A DNA stretch of 25,984 bases. It comes from Mesostigma viride. Its lineage: Eukaryota > Streptophyta > Mesostigmatophyceae > Mesostigmatales > Mesostigmataceae. The stretch spans positions 1 through 25,984 of the forward strand of contig RPFO01000251.1 in assembly GCA_009746045.1 (NCBI GenBank), given 5' to 3'. The position numbers and the translations under genes are program-made. Under the pieces are notes generated by a model. It searched no databases, was not told the DNA's origin, and saw only the letters and a program-made list of their open reading frames with translations. Position 1 is the stretch's first letter. Each line of letters opens with the position of its first letter. Below are positions 9,301-17,953 of this stretch, in pieces.

Positions 9301-9390
9301 AGCGACGACGCTGTCGCTGGAAACAGCATGGGGGGGGTCGCGGATGGCACGACGAATGTGGTGTTCGAGTTGCTCAACAAGTTGGCGTAA
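6346..9390 (+). CDS. Fibre-like structural protein 1 with one LamG-like insert (1014 aa)
   Basis: The protein resembles tail-fibre or adhesin proteins and is probably virion-surface. Residues 1-390 carry short beta-repeat motifs typical of phage and viral fibres (NNTIVKSTKNHLLLEAS, ISTTSGDLYLNPASG, VNGNVQVDGTLTSVNTT, VIMDKVLSLAN). About 398-590 is a LamG/concanavalin-like domain (AAWTFDN, then FEVTFNVAF, YKVTLRRTY, VFVDG, LTFDDVRIESV). The chain then resumes with GAGIVVEGDGQI and SYWHIKGGQLMFSR, a second LamG-like region near 690-920 (LFINGVQPAM, FKNWRVVD), and a conserved end (YRYADEYDSEPLMVTYGFRI). No signal peptide or TM segment is visible. It is followed 36 bases later by a paralogue with the same N- and C-terminal modules. 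Receptor or glycan binding is inferred. Confidence 0.75.
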   Translation: MTTNNPTSLAIMGTGRLKKLFTEEIQSDPAVEASAVTILSSGKINLVPNVFNGNSVDAAVPPSTGDNTVTIHGDMRVLGSLSAVGGNAAVGDYTKNTNTTESNNTIVKSTKNHLLLEASEAAKDVIVQDSRFVAHRQVTAAPTAAAPTPDNIIVRVENGLTNEEFAMGVAYGSNFSTTGKTPWRGIIDSADVDLEIISDKQMRVSADRDPGGEVRVGAGSAITLAPKITAPGLDPLNKVVVQSEALEVSGITSTETRGNHQYSANAVTIVGRKGIGNTAPTGGNLWITGDTTVSDSSVAIEQVKFVDSSVSTTNPTLALSAATSVSVERDLVLKSTDGDGGKISTTSGDLYLNPASGIVKVNGNVQVDGTLTSVNTTVSNSVIMDKVLSLANTPNTTVAAWTFDNDSETNASGLTLTLTGGTGTVVRNGGLVAAAVANSGGNVSSGSFPKSTSSFEVTFNVAFTGVPVNSSPSRRLVSYGAIGVNWKSDGQIELLEGTTVIATSSSSTPPLVMSASTNKKYKVTLRRTYRTPVSLSTIEVFVDGVLHLTSTGTNVANTNLGTGNVAFFLGSSGTAYATTLTFDDVRIESVTTPTNDLADGAGIVVEGDGQINAKVADRSITWKKNGGQELGDNSGSYWHIKGGQLMFSRLIDVTKRKAPGTNVLLSSLPTKSTTTPLTEPHLWSMTTRAGAGPYTTAASTGTVALTYASTPAGIPNHDGGYFQTAYGTTYTVSNYSANSISRGTFTGTPGTRVIATGLVKPTTSLALAVGGPATIPPANTQFTAGTVPWDSTNALPNMVELLTFGQTNSAYVSVWVWRSGKILMFTNTAYIETTGIVVGASEFVLGVHLTASGPVLFINGVQPAMTNNGWRTLLNVATTAPVVALSTTATDRGIYLGARRAFPGGSSTPFNVGFKNWRVVDTSVPSNMSDEQIGNLQLYRYADEYDSEPLMVTYGFRIGDDETLQIVKTQGSATTSTLFGNPMPASDDAVAGNSMGGVADGTTNVVFELLNKLA

Positions 9391-9415
9391 ATCACTATTT
9401 TTATCCGCGTCCAGC

Positions 9416-9421
9416 TATATA
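9416..9421 (+). promoter_or_regulatory. TATATA just before the second fibre-like gene
   Basis: The 36-base spacer between the two fibre-like genes contains CTATTTTTATCC and then CTATATACGGAC immediately before the ATG at 9427. TATATA is only 6 bases from the ATG, too close for a classical TATA box unless the leader is nearly absent. It may be a late-type or initiator-type element. Confidence 0.35.
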
Positions 9422-9426
9422 CGGAC

Positions 9427-12400
9427 ATGACCACCTCGTTATCTCTTTTAGGCGTGGGAAGAGCGAAGAAGATATACACCGAGCAGATCGAATCCGACCC
9501 GTCGGTTTCAGAGTCGGGGATCACGATCCGAGCAGGAGGGCCAATCGGACTCGTTCCCAACGTGATCAATGGAAACTCGATTTACGCGGTAACTCCTCCC
9601 ACCATCGGGGCCTCTGACAATCGGGTGACGGTCCACGGCGACCTCAAGGTTACTGGGGGAATCACGTCGAACGGAGCCCTCGCTGATTACACATTAAATT
9701 CGAATACAAGAGAACCATCCAATTCAATCACAAAGTCGACGAACAACCATTTGCTCCTCGAAGCGTCTTCGGCGTCCAAAGACGTAATCGTGCAAGATTC
9801 CCGATTCGTCGCGCACCGCCAGGCGATCACCACGGCGTCCGCGGCCGTCCCGACGCCCGACACCGCATCCGTCCGAGCGAAGAACGGCGCGGAAAATAGA
9901 GAGATAGCGCTAGGACTCGTGTACAACACCAGCAACACATTCAATGGCGCCAACGCCACGGGAAGGACGTTGTGGCGCGGTGTCATCGATTCGACCATCG
10001 CGGACATGGAAATCGTATCGGACACGCAGATGCGCGTGTCCTCGGACAGAGACGCGACAGGTCAAGTGCGTTTGGGTGCGGGGAGCGCCATCGTGCTGGC
10101 TCCGAAGATCGTCACCCCCGGGGGCGATCCGTCGACGAAGATCCTCGTCCAATCTGAAGCCCTCGAAAATTTGGGCGTGACCCCCGTGACCGATACGCGC
10201 CGGAACCACACGTATTCGGCCAACGCGGTCACGATCGTGGGGCGAAGGGGTGTCAACAACGCGGGCGCGGGCGGGAATCTGTGGATCACGGGCGATACGG
10301 ACGTCCCCGATTCCGGCGTCGCCGTCGAGCAGGCGAAGTTCGTCGACTCCAGCGTTTCGACGACGAACAAGACGCTCGCCTTGTCCGCGGCCACGAACGT
10401 GTCTGTCGAGAAGGACCTCGTCCTCAAGAGCACGGACGGGGACGGCGGCAAGATCTCGACAACGAGCGGAGATTTGTACCTCAACCCGGCGAGCGGAGTC
10501 CTCAAGGTGAACGGCGACGTACACGTGGACGGCACGTTGACGAGCGTGAACACGACGACGACGCGAGCCGTCGTGATGGACAAGACGCTGAGCCTCGCGA
10601 ACCTCGCCGCGGGACCCACGAACGCCGGCGCGGACGGGGCGGGGATCGTGGTGGAGGGAAACGGGGTCGTCAATAATAGGAGAGCGGATCGGTCTATCCG
10701 GTGGTCGACGAACGCGACGCAGGAGACGGGCGACGAGACGGGGTCGTATTGGCACATCCGCGGCGGCCAGATCATGCTCACACGGACGATCGACGTCGCG
10801 AAGAGGAAGGCGCCCGGGAGCAACGTAACGCTCAGCGAACTCCCCGTCAGAAACGGCGCGACGACCGAACCGCACCTGTGGAAAATGAATGCGTCCGTGG
10901 ATACCACGGCCCCTTGGAGGACGGCGGATTCAGTGAGTGGATTGTATCTCACATACTCGAACACGGTACAACCCGACCACGCAAGCGTGCCCGGGTTTTT
11001 CTCGACGAAGTACGGGACATCGGGCTATAATGTTTCAAATTACCGCGCCACGGGATTCACGCGTCCCGGAGACATTATAAGTCCCGGCACCGGCATGCTT
11101 TTCACCGGCGTCGTAAAACCTGTAACGTCTTTCGAGTTTGCAACCGGCGGACCGAGCGTAAACAATCCCGGAGCGGCGTTGTCGGCACCGTTCACGTGCA
11201 CAGTTCCCGGCTCTTCGAACACGAACGTAAACATGGTCGAGATATGCACTGTAGGGGATGCGACGACGGCGGGACGGTATGTCAGCGCATGGGTGTGGAG
11301 ATCGGGTCGTATCCTCGTATTCAACGGATACTCGTACAACGAGACCGTCGACCCGGTCGTTTCGGACGCTGAGTTCACGTTCGGCATAGGGCTGATCGGA
11401 ACATCGCCAACGGTCTACGTCAACGGCCAGAAGCCGGCAATGTCTGGCTGGCGCTCGATGGACACGAACGAATCGACGTCGACAAACGTCAATGTGTCGC
11501 TAAGCTCGGCAGCGACAACACCAGGTGCGACCACGACGACGTTGACCGGTGCTACCTCGGTGCCTCTCGGTGTGAACTTGGACGGCGCGTTCACTCTCGT
11601 GATAAACTTTAAAACGCCCACAGGCTCATTTGACGCCGATCTGACGAACAATCCTAATCTAAACGAGTACGTATACTTTTACATAGGCGACAATGGATCT
11701 AGCGATAACAACACGTCCATTGCGATGGGCACGCGGAACGGCGGGGTATGGTTTAAAGTGGCCAATATGCAAACTGCCACGGTCGCCGACGACCTGGTCA
11801 TACGCTCCCTCTTGCGCATGGAGCCGGGTGAAGACGTTTCAGTAAGTATCACACGCACAGTGGACTCGAATGGGAACGCTATATACCGCTGGACGGTAAA
11901 CGACGTGGCCGTGTTGGGCAACGAGACGTACGGCTCTTCCCTTCCTCTGTTCAGCTACAACACAGGGTATGCGGGCGCTTATCACATATTCGGCACCGTG
12001 ACTCCAGAGTACCCGAATGGTACTCCCTTGAACACGCCTCTCGGTGGCCAAGCACCCGTGTGCGAGACGACATTCGATGCAATGGGTACGCTCACCACAA
12101 ACTCGGGTGGGATATTGCCGTATTTGACCATCGCAAACGGGGGGTTGCAAGGAGGGTCCGGTGACCTCAATATAGGCAATGAGCAGGGGCTATGGACGAT
12201 GACGGGGGGGTCGGGCAATGTAGGGTCAGTTTCGGCAGGCTCTCTGGTAACGTTCGGCACGTTCACCGTCACAGGTAATCAACTCCAGGCCAACACGTCG
12301 AGCACGAACGCGGATTACGCCTCCATCGACCTGAGCAACGCGGGTTTCAATGGCGCACTCGGCACTTTCACGATATCGGTGGCTTATCGACACCCATCCA

Positions 12401-14645
12401 CTGCGCCAGTGGACGCAAACGACGCGAGCTCCGTGTTATTCTACGGCGATCCGTCCGGGGCATACATTGGATTGTACCACGACCTGAACGGCATCTTGCA
12501 CATCAAAACGAGCACGGGTGACGTCGCAACCAACGCGAATGTGATGGACGGTGTGGAACACAGCATAGTTTTGTCGAGATTAACGACGGCGGATGGAGGG
12601 GCGATAGGGACCATTACCTTGCCGACTACCTGGCCAGGCGAATGGGGATTCAACAACACGCTGAATAACATCGGCACGGGCACGAGCGGATCCTTCACAA
12701 CCTCGGGAACTACCCTGTCCACCACTGATCTGATCATCCCGTTGACGACGGCGGGGGCGGGGGGCAGTGTTCAGGCGATTGACTTGAACACACAGGGGAG
12801 TACGACAAACGACGGACTAGGCGCGTTCATGGTCGAAACGCGAATGAAAACCGGCCAGATTAATACATACGACTATTATCACATCTTAACGGTCGGTGAT
12901 AACTTTGCTACTGGGTCTACCGGGAATGCAATCCGATTGGTGTTGTCAGGTGGTATATTTTTTTTTATGACAATATGGCCGGGTAGTACCGGAACTTCTG
13001 CATCTCAGGGGTATTATGCCACCATAGCTACATCTAAACTTGCGCTGGCCACAGGCACCGGGGATCCGGAGAATATGAACTACCACACGTATAGAATAGC
13101 TCGCAAGGCAACGTCTACTGGGGTAGCTAGCGCCGAAACCATATACCAGTTTTGGTACGATGACATCGAAGTCCCTTGGACAAACGCCAATTGGCGTTTT
13201 GCCGCCCCCAATAACGTCAATGTTACGGCGACCAGAAGTCTCTACAACCCCGTATTGAAGTCTCCGACTTCGAATTACATCCGCGTCGGCAGAACTCTCT
13301 TTAACACCACCACAAATACATCGTGGATGGTAGATTACGTCAGGTTCAAAAACGACATCCTCGTGCCAGGGCCGATCGTCACCCCCACTTACAACGGGAT
13401 GTACAGGCTGTACGTGGACGGACAGTCCATCACGATCCCCACCGCCCCTCCCGAGTTGGGCAATGTGTCCATCGCAACCAAGACACTCACCATGGGAAAA
13501 TATGGCTACCCTTCCAGGGACTCGGTATGGGACAACATCCGCTTCTTGAATCGCGCACTTACCACGTCAGAGGCCCAGCAACTCGGTAAAGCCGTGTTTC
13601 CTCAATACTACCGCATGTCGAACGCATCCCTACCCGGCGCCAACGCAAACTTCGCCATATCCGTAGACTACACACCACCCAACGATGCCCCCCGTCCGGC
13701 AACAAGTTGCAAGGAATTATATTCAACTACGGCGGACAGATCGCTGAGAGCAAATTGCAACCGTACGTCCGGCTGAGGCACGACAGCGCATACAAAGTAA
13801 CGTTGGAGGTATTTGACGGAGCGACGACGGCTTCGTACCAGTATCCGTCAACTTTCTCGCATGGCACACACAACTTCATTTTAGAACGCTCGGGTGAATG
13901 GATTCTCATTGTGGACGGAAACGAGTGGCTCACCGCGGGAACCACCGGAAGTCGCGCCACGTTCGCCAATGTACAGGACGCAGTCCTCCCCTCACCCCCA
14001 ACTCTCGCGATGGGTTGGATTGTAAGAGAGGATTCGATCAAGAACGCCGTGTGGGATAACGCGAGGGTTTTCAGCGATGTACTTTCGAATTCCGTCATAA
14101 ACGTATTGGGGAATAGAGAATACGTCGCGCCCGATGGACCCATGGTGCCTATTCTGTATAAAGGCGGCGACCCTCCTGGTACGGCCACGGAGATCCAGCA
14201 GGCCATCACGTTGTCCACCGCAATAACCTTCCCAACCGCGACGGACTTGTCGGTAATTCAGAACATAAACATGCCGAACGACATATATATCGGGTCTCGG
14301 ACGCCATACGTTTCAGGCACGAAGATCAGCGCTGCATTCAAAAACTGGCGCGTCATCGATACTGTGGGGATGTCTGACGCTCAGATTGCCAACACGCAAA
14401 TGTACCGATACGCGGACGAGTACGACTCGGAGCCGCTCACGGTGACGTACGGTTTTCGCATCGCCGACGACGAGACAATGCAGGTTGTGAAGACGCAGGG
14501 GTCCGCGACCGGCTCGACGCTTTTCAACAAACCATGGCCGGCGGGCGATAGCGCGAGCGGGGCGAACTTGACGGAGAACATGATGGGGGCGATCGAGGAC
14601 GTGTCGTGTGACGTCGTGTTGGAATTACGGAACAAGACGACGTAA
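9427..14645 (+). CDS. Giant fibre-like structural protein 2 with multiple LamG-like cassettes (one apparent frameshift)
   Basis: This is a paralogue of the upstream gene. The N-terminal ~390 residues align nearly throughout (RAKKIYTEQIESDPSVSESG, KSTNNHLLLEAS, STTSGDLYLNPASGVLKVNG, VHVDGTLTSVNTT), as do SYWHIRGGQIMLTR and the end (FKNWRVID, YRYADEYDSEPLTVTYGFRI). It lacks the LamG-like insert found after MDKxLSLAN in protein 1. Instead, between GWRSMDTNE (nt ~11450) and DIYIGSRTPY (~14280), it carries about four LamG-like cassettes, marked by pairs such as FTISVAYRHPS, MVETRMKTGQ, YRLYVDGQSI and VWDNIRFLNRA. The frame breaks in a C6 run at 13688-13693. One added C joins it to the frame starting PSGNKLQGIIFNYGG, which continues to 14645 (about 1739 aa). 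The cassette region looks more AT-rich than the flanks. It is probably a virion-surface adhesin. Confidence 0.7.
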
Positions 14646-14683
14646 GCGATCGTGTCGGCTTGACGACAACCGCGTCTCGAAGA

Positions 14684-14694
14684 GGGTATATTTT
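14684..14694 (+). promoter_or_regulatory. TATA-like box before the ribonucleotide reductase
   Basis: GGGTATATTTT lies 30 bases before the reductase ATG at 14725 and 39 bases after the fibre-like gene stop. It closely matches GGGTATATATT at 1633-1643 before the primase. The spacing to the start codon suits a TATA box with a short leader. Confidence 0.5.
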
Positions 14695-14724
14695 GTGGGC
14701 CCTAGTGGTATCCCTCCGCGACCG

Positions 14725-17700
14725 ATGCCCGAGATGGAGGTCAACCCGTCGGACCGCGCGACCGCGATCGCGCTGCGGACGTACCACCGTCCGCTCGACG
14801 ACGGGTCGGGAGGACTCGAGAGTTGGGACCAGGTCGTCGCACGGGTGATCGACCACCAGCGCTGGCTCTGGATCCGAGCCAAGGACGCCCCGCTGACGGC
14901 CGACGAGGAGAAGGAGCTCGACGAGTTGAGTCGGCTCATCCTCAACCGCCGCATCGCCCCCGCGGGGAGGACGCTGTGGCTGGGCGGGACGCAGCTCTCT
15001 CGCCGCCGCGAATCGTGCATGTTCAACTGCGCTTTCACCCAGGTGGAGACGGTGTACGACATCGTGGACGTCCTGTGGCTCCTCCTCCAAGGCACCGGAG
15101 TGGGGTTCAATCCCGTGGTCGGCACGCTGAACGGTTTTGCCAACCCGATCGATGATATCCGGGTCATCCGGTCCACGAGGACGTGCAAGGGCGGACGCGA
15201 GATCAACAAGGAGACCTACGACGAGGACACGCGCACGTGGACGGTCAGCGTGGGCGACTCGGCGATCGCGTGGGCCAAGGCGGCGGGCAAACTGATGGCG
15301 GGAAAGTTCCCCGCCAAGACATTGATCATCGACCTGACAGAGATCAGACCCGCCGGCGAGCGACTGGCGGGATATTGTTGGCAGGTGGGTCCGTCTAATT
15401 TTTCAACAACTCGGCCAGGAACAAGTCATCCTGTTTCTTCCTTTTCTTGCTCCCGTAAATGCTTTTCATGTTAGCGGTGTAAATGGCGTCGAGTCTGTTC
15501 TGATCGAACTTTCGCTTCCGCTCCCTTTCCCTTGCATCAAAAGCCACCATCCCTTTCCGCCTGTCGGCCAATCCGCGATCGGTGAACAGCGTCGTGTCTA
15601 GCATCAATTTGCGCACATTGCGTTGCCCTTGATTCACCTCTTTGGATATGTCCGATTTAGGAACACCGCGTTTTTTCAACTCGGACTTGGTGAAGTCTTT
15701 TGCCATTCTCTCGATCTGTAGTTCGCGTTCGAACGCCTTGTCGATGTCCTCGTTGGACAAGTCTAACATTTCCGTGAAGGTCGCCACCCTCGCATGGGCT
15801 TGCGGAATTGCGGGGGCACGGCCGCGTTTGGCCGCGCCGGACTTGGCCGCGCCGGACTTGGCCGCGCCGGCCTCGGCCGTGCCGCCCTCGTTGTCCGCCC
15901 TCACGCGATGTTTGCGCGGCCGGCGCGCGGGTCGCGTTCGTTTGGCACGCTTGGTGGCCGTGGCGGTTTTCATTCTTATCATACCCATTATGCACATTAT
16001 TTTTGGCGGTTTGCAGAGTTCTGGCGACGCGCAGATCGCGCGGGCTTTCGAGAAGATCGCCCGGCTGATGTCCAAACGCGCGGACCAGCTCTTGTCGAAG
16101 ATGGACATCGTGGATATCGTGAACCACCTCGGAACGATGTTGAGCAGCCGTCGTTCGGCGGAGATCGCGCTGTGCGAGTACGGCTCGGCGGAGTGGAAAG
16201 AGTTCGCCTACGCGAAAAAGGATTGGTGGATCGAGAATTCCCATCGCCAGCAGTCGAACAACAGTCTGGTGTTCTCGTCCAAGCCGACGAGGGCGCAGCT
16301 CGAGGAGATCTTCCAGATCATGCAAGAATCGGGCGGGTCCGAGCCCGGCATGCTGAATATCGAATCGGCTCTGAAACGGGCGCCGTGGACGAAGGGCGTC
16401 AATCCATGTTGGTGAGGATGAAATGCGTTTATTTCCATGGGAATATAGCATAGCTAGAGAGTAGGCCTTTTGGACATGGGAACGCGTTGGTTTTGTAGAG
16501 ATAATATGGATATCCTTTCATTGGACGGGTGGTATGAAGATGTCCCTCGCTATGTAAATGAAGATGGCGTCGATACGAATATGTTGATTCCGAGGAGTCT
16601 CGACGAGGCATTGGCATGCCTTCACTTTCAATGTTGGGCTGTCGAACCTCCTTTGGACGGCCCGGCTATATGCACAGACAGATTACAAAAGGACGAAGAG
16701 GAAGAGTTGCGAGAATGGGCATATTCCGGCCCTTTGTCTAGTTGTGTATCCGAGAGTGGATGTAGATCCGATGGATATCACAGATTTTGTCTGTCGACCG
16801 ACGACACCAAACAAATAGACACCGAAATCACGAGATATTGGGAAGACAATATCGACCTCGATACACTCTACCCATACTTCGAGATATTAGGAAAGTCTAT
16901 TCAGCAATTAGGGTATCTGTGTGACAAATACGGTGAACTTCGACGCACTGGCCTTGTCCGATGTCGTTCTTGTGCAGTGAAATCCTCCTCGGAAACAAGT
17001 CTTTCTGCAACCTGAGCGAGATCAACCTGGCGGCGTTCCGCGCGGGCGACAAGGCCGGACTGGAGCGTGCGCTCGTCCTTGCCGCGCGCATGAACTACCG
17101 CCAGACACTCGTCGATCTTCGCGACGAGATCCTGCAAGAAGCGTGGCATCTGAACAACTTCTTCCTCCGTTTATGCGGAGTCGGGCTAACCGGCGTCGTG
17201 TCCCGCCCCGACTTGAAGACCTACGACTACCGCCGCATGAAGAACATCGCGGTGTCCGCGGCGTACTCCATGGCCTACGAGTTGAAGACCCCTCTGCCGA
17301 AGAACGTGACGTGCATCAAGCCCAGCGGCACTCTGTCCAAGATCATGTCCACGCGGCAGTGGGGCGAGGTGCCCGAGGGCGTGCACAAGCCGCTCGGGAG
17401 GTACATCTTCAACAACATCACGTACTCGAAGCACGACCCGCTGGTCGCCCGGTTCGCGGACGCGGGGTACAAGATCGTGGACAAGCCCTTCGAGCCGGAG
17501 TCCGTGCTCGTCACGTTCCCGGTGTCGTACGACTCCGTCCCCTTCACGAAGAAGTGGGTGACGCGCAAGGACGGGACGAAGGAGGAGGTCGAGGTGAACA
17601 CGGAGACGGCCGTCGAGCAACTCGAGCGGTACCGCGACCTGATGAACTCGTACGTCGAGCAAAACGTCAGCTGCACGATCTCGTACGACCCCTCCGAGAT

Positions 17701-17953
17701 CGAGTCCATCCTGGACTGGCTCAACGCGCACTGGGACGAGTACGTCGGCGTCTCGTTCTTGCTGCGGGCGGACCCGACCAAGAACGCCGCCGATCTGGGA
17801 TACGCGTACCTGCCCCAGGAAGTGGTTACCAAGGCCCGCTTCGACGCGTACAAGGAGTCGCTGCGTCCCGTGAACTACAAAGGCATCATGCATGTGGACG
17901 AGGAGCCGGGCGCTGCCTCGGATTGTGTCGGCGGGGCTTGCCCCGTGAAGTGA
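14725..17953 (+). CDS. Adenosylcobalamin-dependent (class II, RTPR-type) ribonucleotide reductase, three exons
   Basis: The enzyme reduces ribonucleotides to deoxyribonucleotides by B12-generated thiyl radical chemistry. Exons are proposed at 14725-15384, 16017-16411 and 16978-17953, giving 676 aa. With both GT-AG introns removed, the frame is continuous and every key residue of Lactobacillus RTPR is present. The C119 equivalent is in FNCAF (C102). The thiyl cysteine C408 is in NPC (C351), E410 is E353 and C419 is in FCNL (C362), with identical spacing. The C-terminal redox pair C731/C736 is C668/C673 (DCVGGACP). Other landmarks are GRTLWLGG, GTGVGFNP, KTLIIDLTEIRP, RRSAEIAL, KPSGTLSK and VSCTISYDPSE. 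A monomeric RTPR-like insertion region is visible at the end of exon 1. The exons carry no frameshift. The MEVNPSD methionine at 14734 is an alternative start. Its cofactor-making enzyme is encoded at 1049-1627. Confidence 0.9.
15395..15997 (-). CDS. Unidentified basic protein nested antisense in reductase intron 1 (200 aa)
   Basis: The frame runs from a cluster of four in-frame methionines (15997, 15988, 15982, 15973) to a TAG at 15395, entirely inside intron 1 and on the opposite strand. The protein has a basic N-terminus (ATKRAKRTRPARRPRKHRV), a low-complexity AAKSG repeat, then a charged helical body (FTEMLDLSNEDIDKAFEREL, KDFTKSELKKRGVPKSDISK, DARERERKRKFDQNRLDAI) and a tail SKKRKKQDD. 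The basic ends could bind nucleic acid or act as nuclear localisation signals. No endonuclease motif (LAGLIDADG, HNH, GIY-YIG) is visible. It appears less GC-rich than the exons. Open length and sensible composition support coding, but no homologue is recognised. Confidence 0.55.
   Translation of the reverse strand: MCIMGMIRMKTATATKRAKRTRPARRPRKHRVRADNEGGTAEAGAAKSGAAKSGAAKRGRAPAIPQAHARVATFTEMLDLSNEDIDKAFERELQIERMAKDFTKSELKKRGVPKSDISKEVNQGQRNVRKLMLDTTLFTDRGLADRRKGMVAFDARERERKRKFDQNRLDAIYTANMKSIYGSKKRKKQDDLFLAELLKN
15831..15875. repeat. Three tandem 15-base repeats inside the intron-nested gene
   Basis: GCCGCGCCGGACTTG occurs twice exactly (15831-15845, 15846-15860) and a third time with changes at its end (15861-15875). 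On the minus strand the repeats encode AAKSG-type units. Unit length is a multiple of three, which preserves the reading frame. Confidence 0.7.
16412..16977 (+). other. Intron 2 of the ribonucleotide reductase (GT-AG, 566 bases, phase 2)
   Basis: The donor is ATGTTG|GTGAGG and the acceptor is TTCTTGTGCAG|TGAAATC. Joining gives Asn-Pro-Cys-Cys-Glu-Ile, placing the active-site Cys and Glu at the exact RTPR spacing. The intron interrupts the codon immediately after the catalytic cysteine. Unspliced, the frame stops at the TGA two codons after NPC. A different boundary would give NPCSEI, but only with non-GT-AG ends; group I boundaries give either a stop or an extra residue. The intron contains most of a plus-strand reading frame (16476-17015). 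Confidence 0.8.
16476..17015 (+). CDS. Unidentified acidic protein in reductase intron 2, overlapping exon 3 (179 aa)
   Basis: The frame starts at ATG 16476 within intron 2 and stops at 17015, running through the splice acceptor and 38 bases into exon 3 in a different frame. The protein is acidic and rich in Trp, Tyr and Cys (GTRWFCRDNMDILSLDGWYE, LACLHFQCWAVEPPLDGP, ITRYWEDNIDLDTLYPYFEI). No homing endonuclease motif, membrane segment or signal peptide is visible. Codons are visibly more AT-rich than those of the surrounding exons, suggesting separate origin. Expression would require retained intron 2 or its own transcript. A chance open frame is less likely given its length and composition, but cannot be excluded. 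Confidence 0.5.
   Translation: MGTRWFCRDNMDILSLDGWYEDVPRYVNEDGVDTNMLIPRSLDEALACLHFQCWAVEPPLDGPAICTDRLQKDEEEELREWAYSGPLSSCVSESGCRSDGYHRFCLSTDDTKQIDTEITRYWEDNIDLDTLYPYFEILGKSIQQLGYLCDKYGELRRTGLVRCRSCAVKSSSETSLSAT

Larger units (their letters stand above)
15385..16016 (+). other. Intron 1 of the ribonucleotide reductase (GT-AG, 632 bases, phase 0)
   Basis: The donor is CAG|GTGGGT after GYCWQ, and the acceptor is GTTTGCAG|AGTTCTGG before SSGDAQIA. Splicing aligns residue for residue with the RTPR region GFGGTASGPMPL. A CTTAT branch-point-like sequence lies about 38 bases before the acceptor (15975-15979), followed by a T-rich stretch. The unspliced frame ends at a stop at 15474. A minus-strand reading frame (15395-15997) fills almost the entire intron. 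The splice form is spliceosomal; no group I or II boundary fits. Confidence 0.8.

Noticed and set aside
10062-10964. 300-codon minus-strand open frame
   Set aside because: It is the antisense shadow of the fibre-like gene, and an equivalent frame appears antisense to the paralogue at 7122-7799.
6346-14645. Bacteriophage origin based on tail-fibre repeats
   Set aside because: The repeats are phage-like, but the neighbours (D6-type helicase, capping-like protein, PrimPol-type primase, GT-AG introns) point to a eukaryotic large DNA virus.
16408-16977. Group I intron at the NPC site
   Set aside because: Boundaries with U before and G at the end of the intron give either a stop codon or an extra residue in the active-site loop, while GT-AG boundaries give exact RTPR spacing. 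I did not see an obvious group I core.
14725-17953. Inteins interrupting the reductase
   Set aside because: Both interruptions contain in-frame stop codons and change reading frame, and no intein end motifs (Cys/Ser start, His-Asn end) are present.
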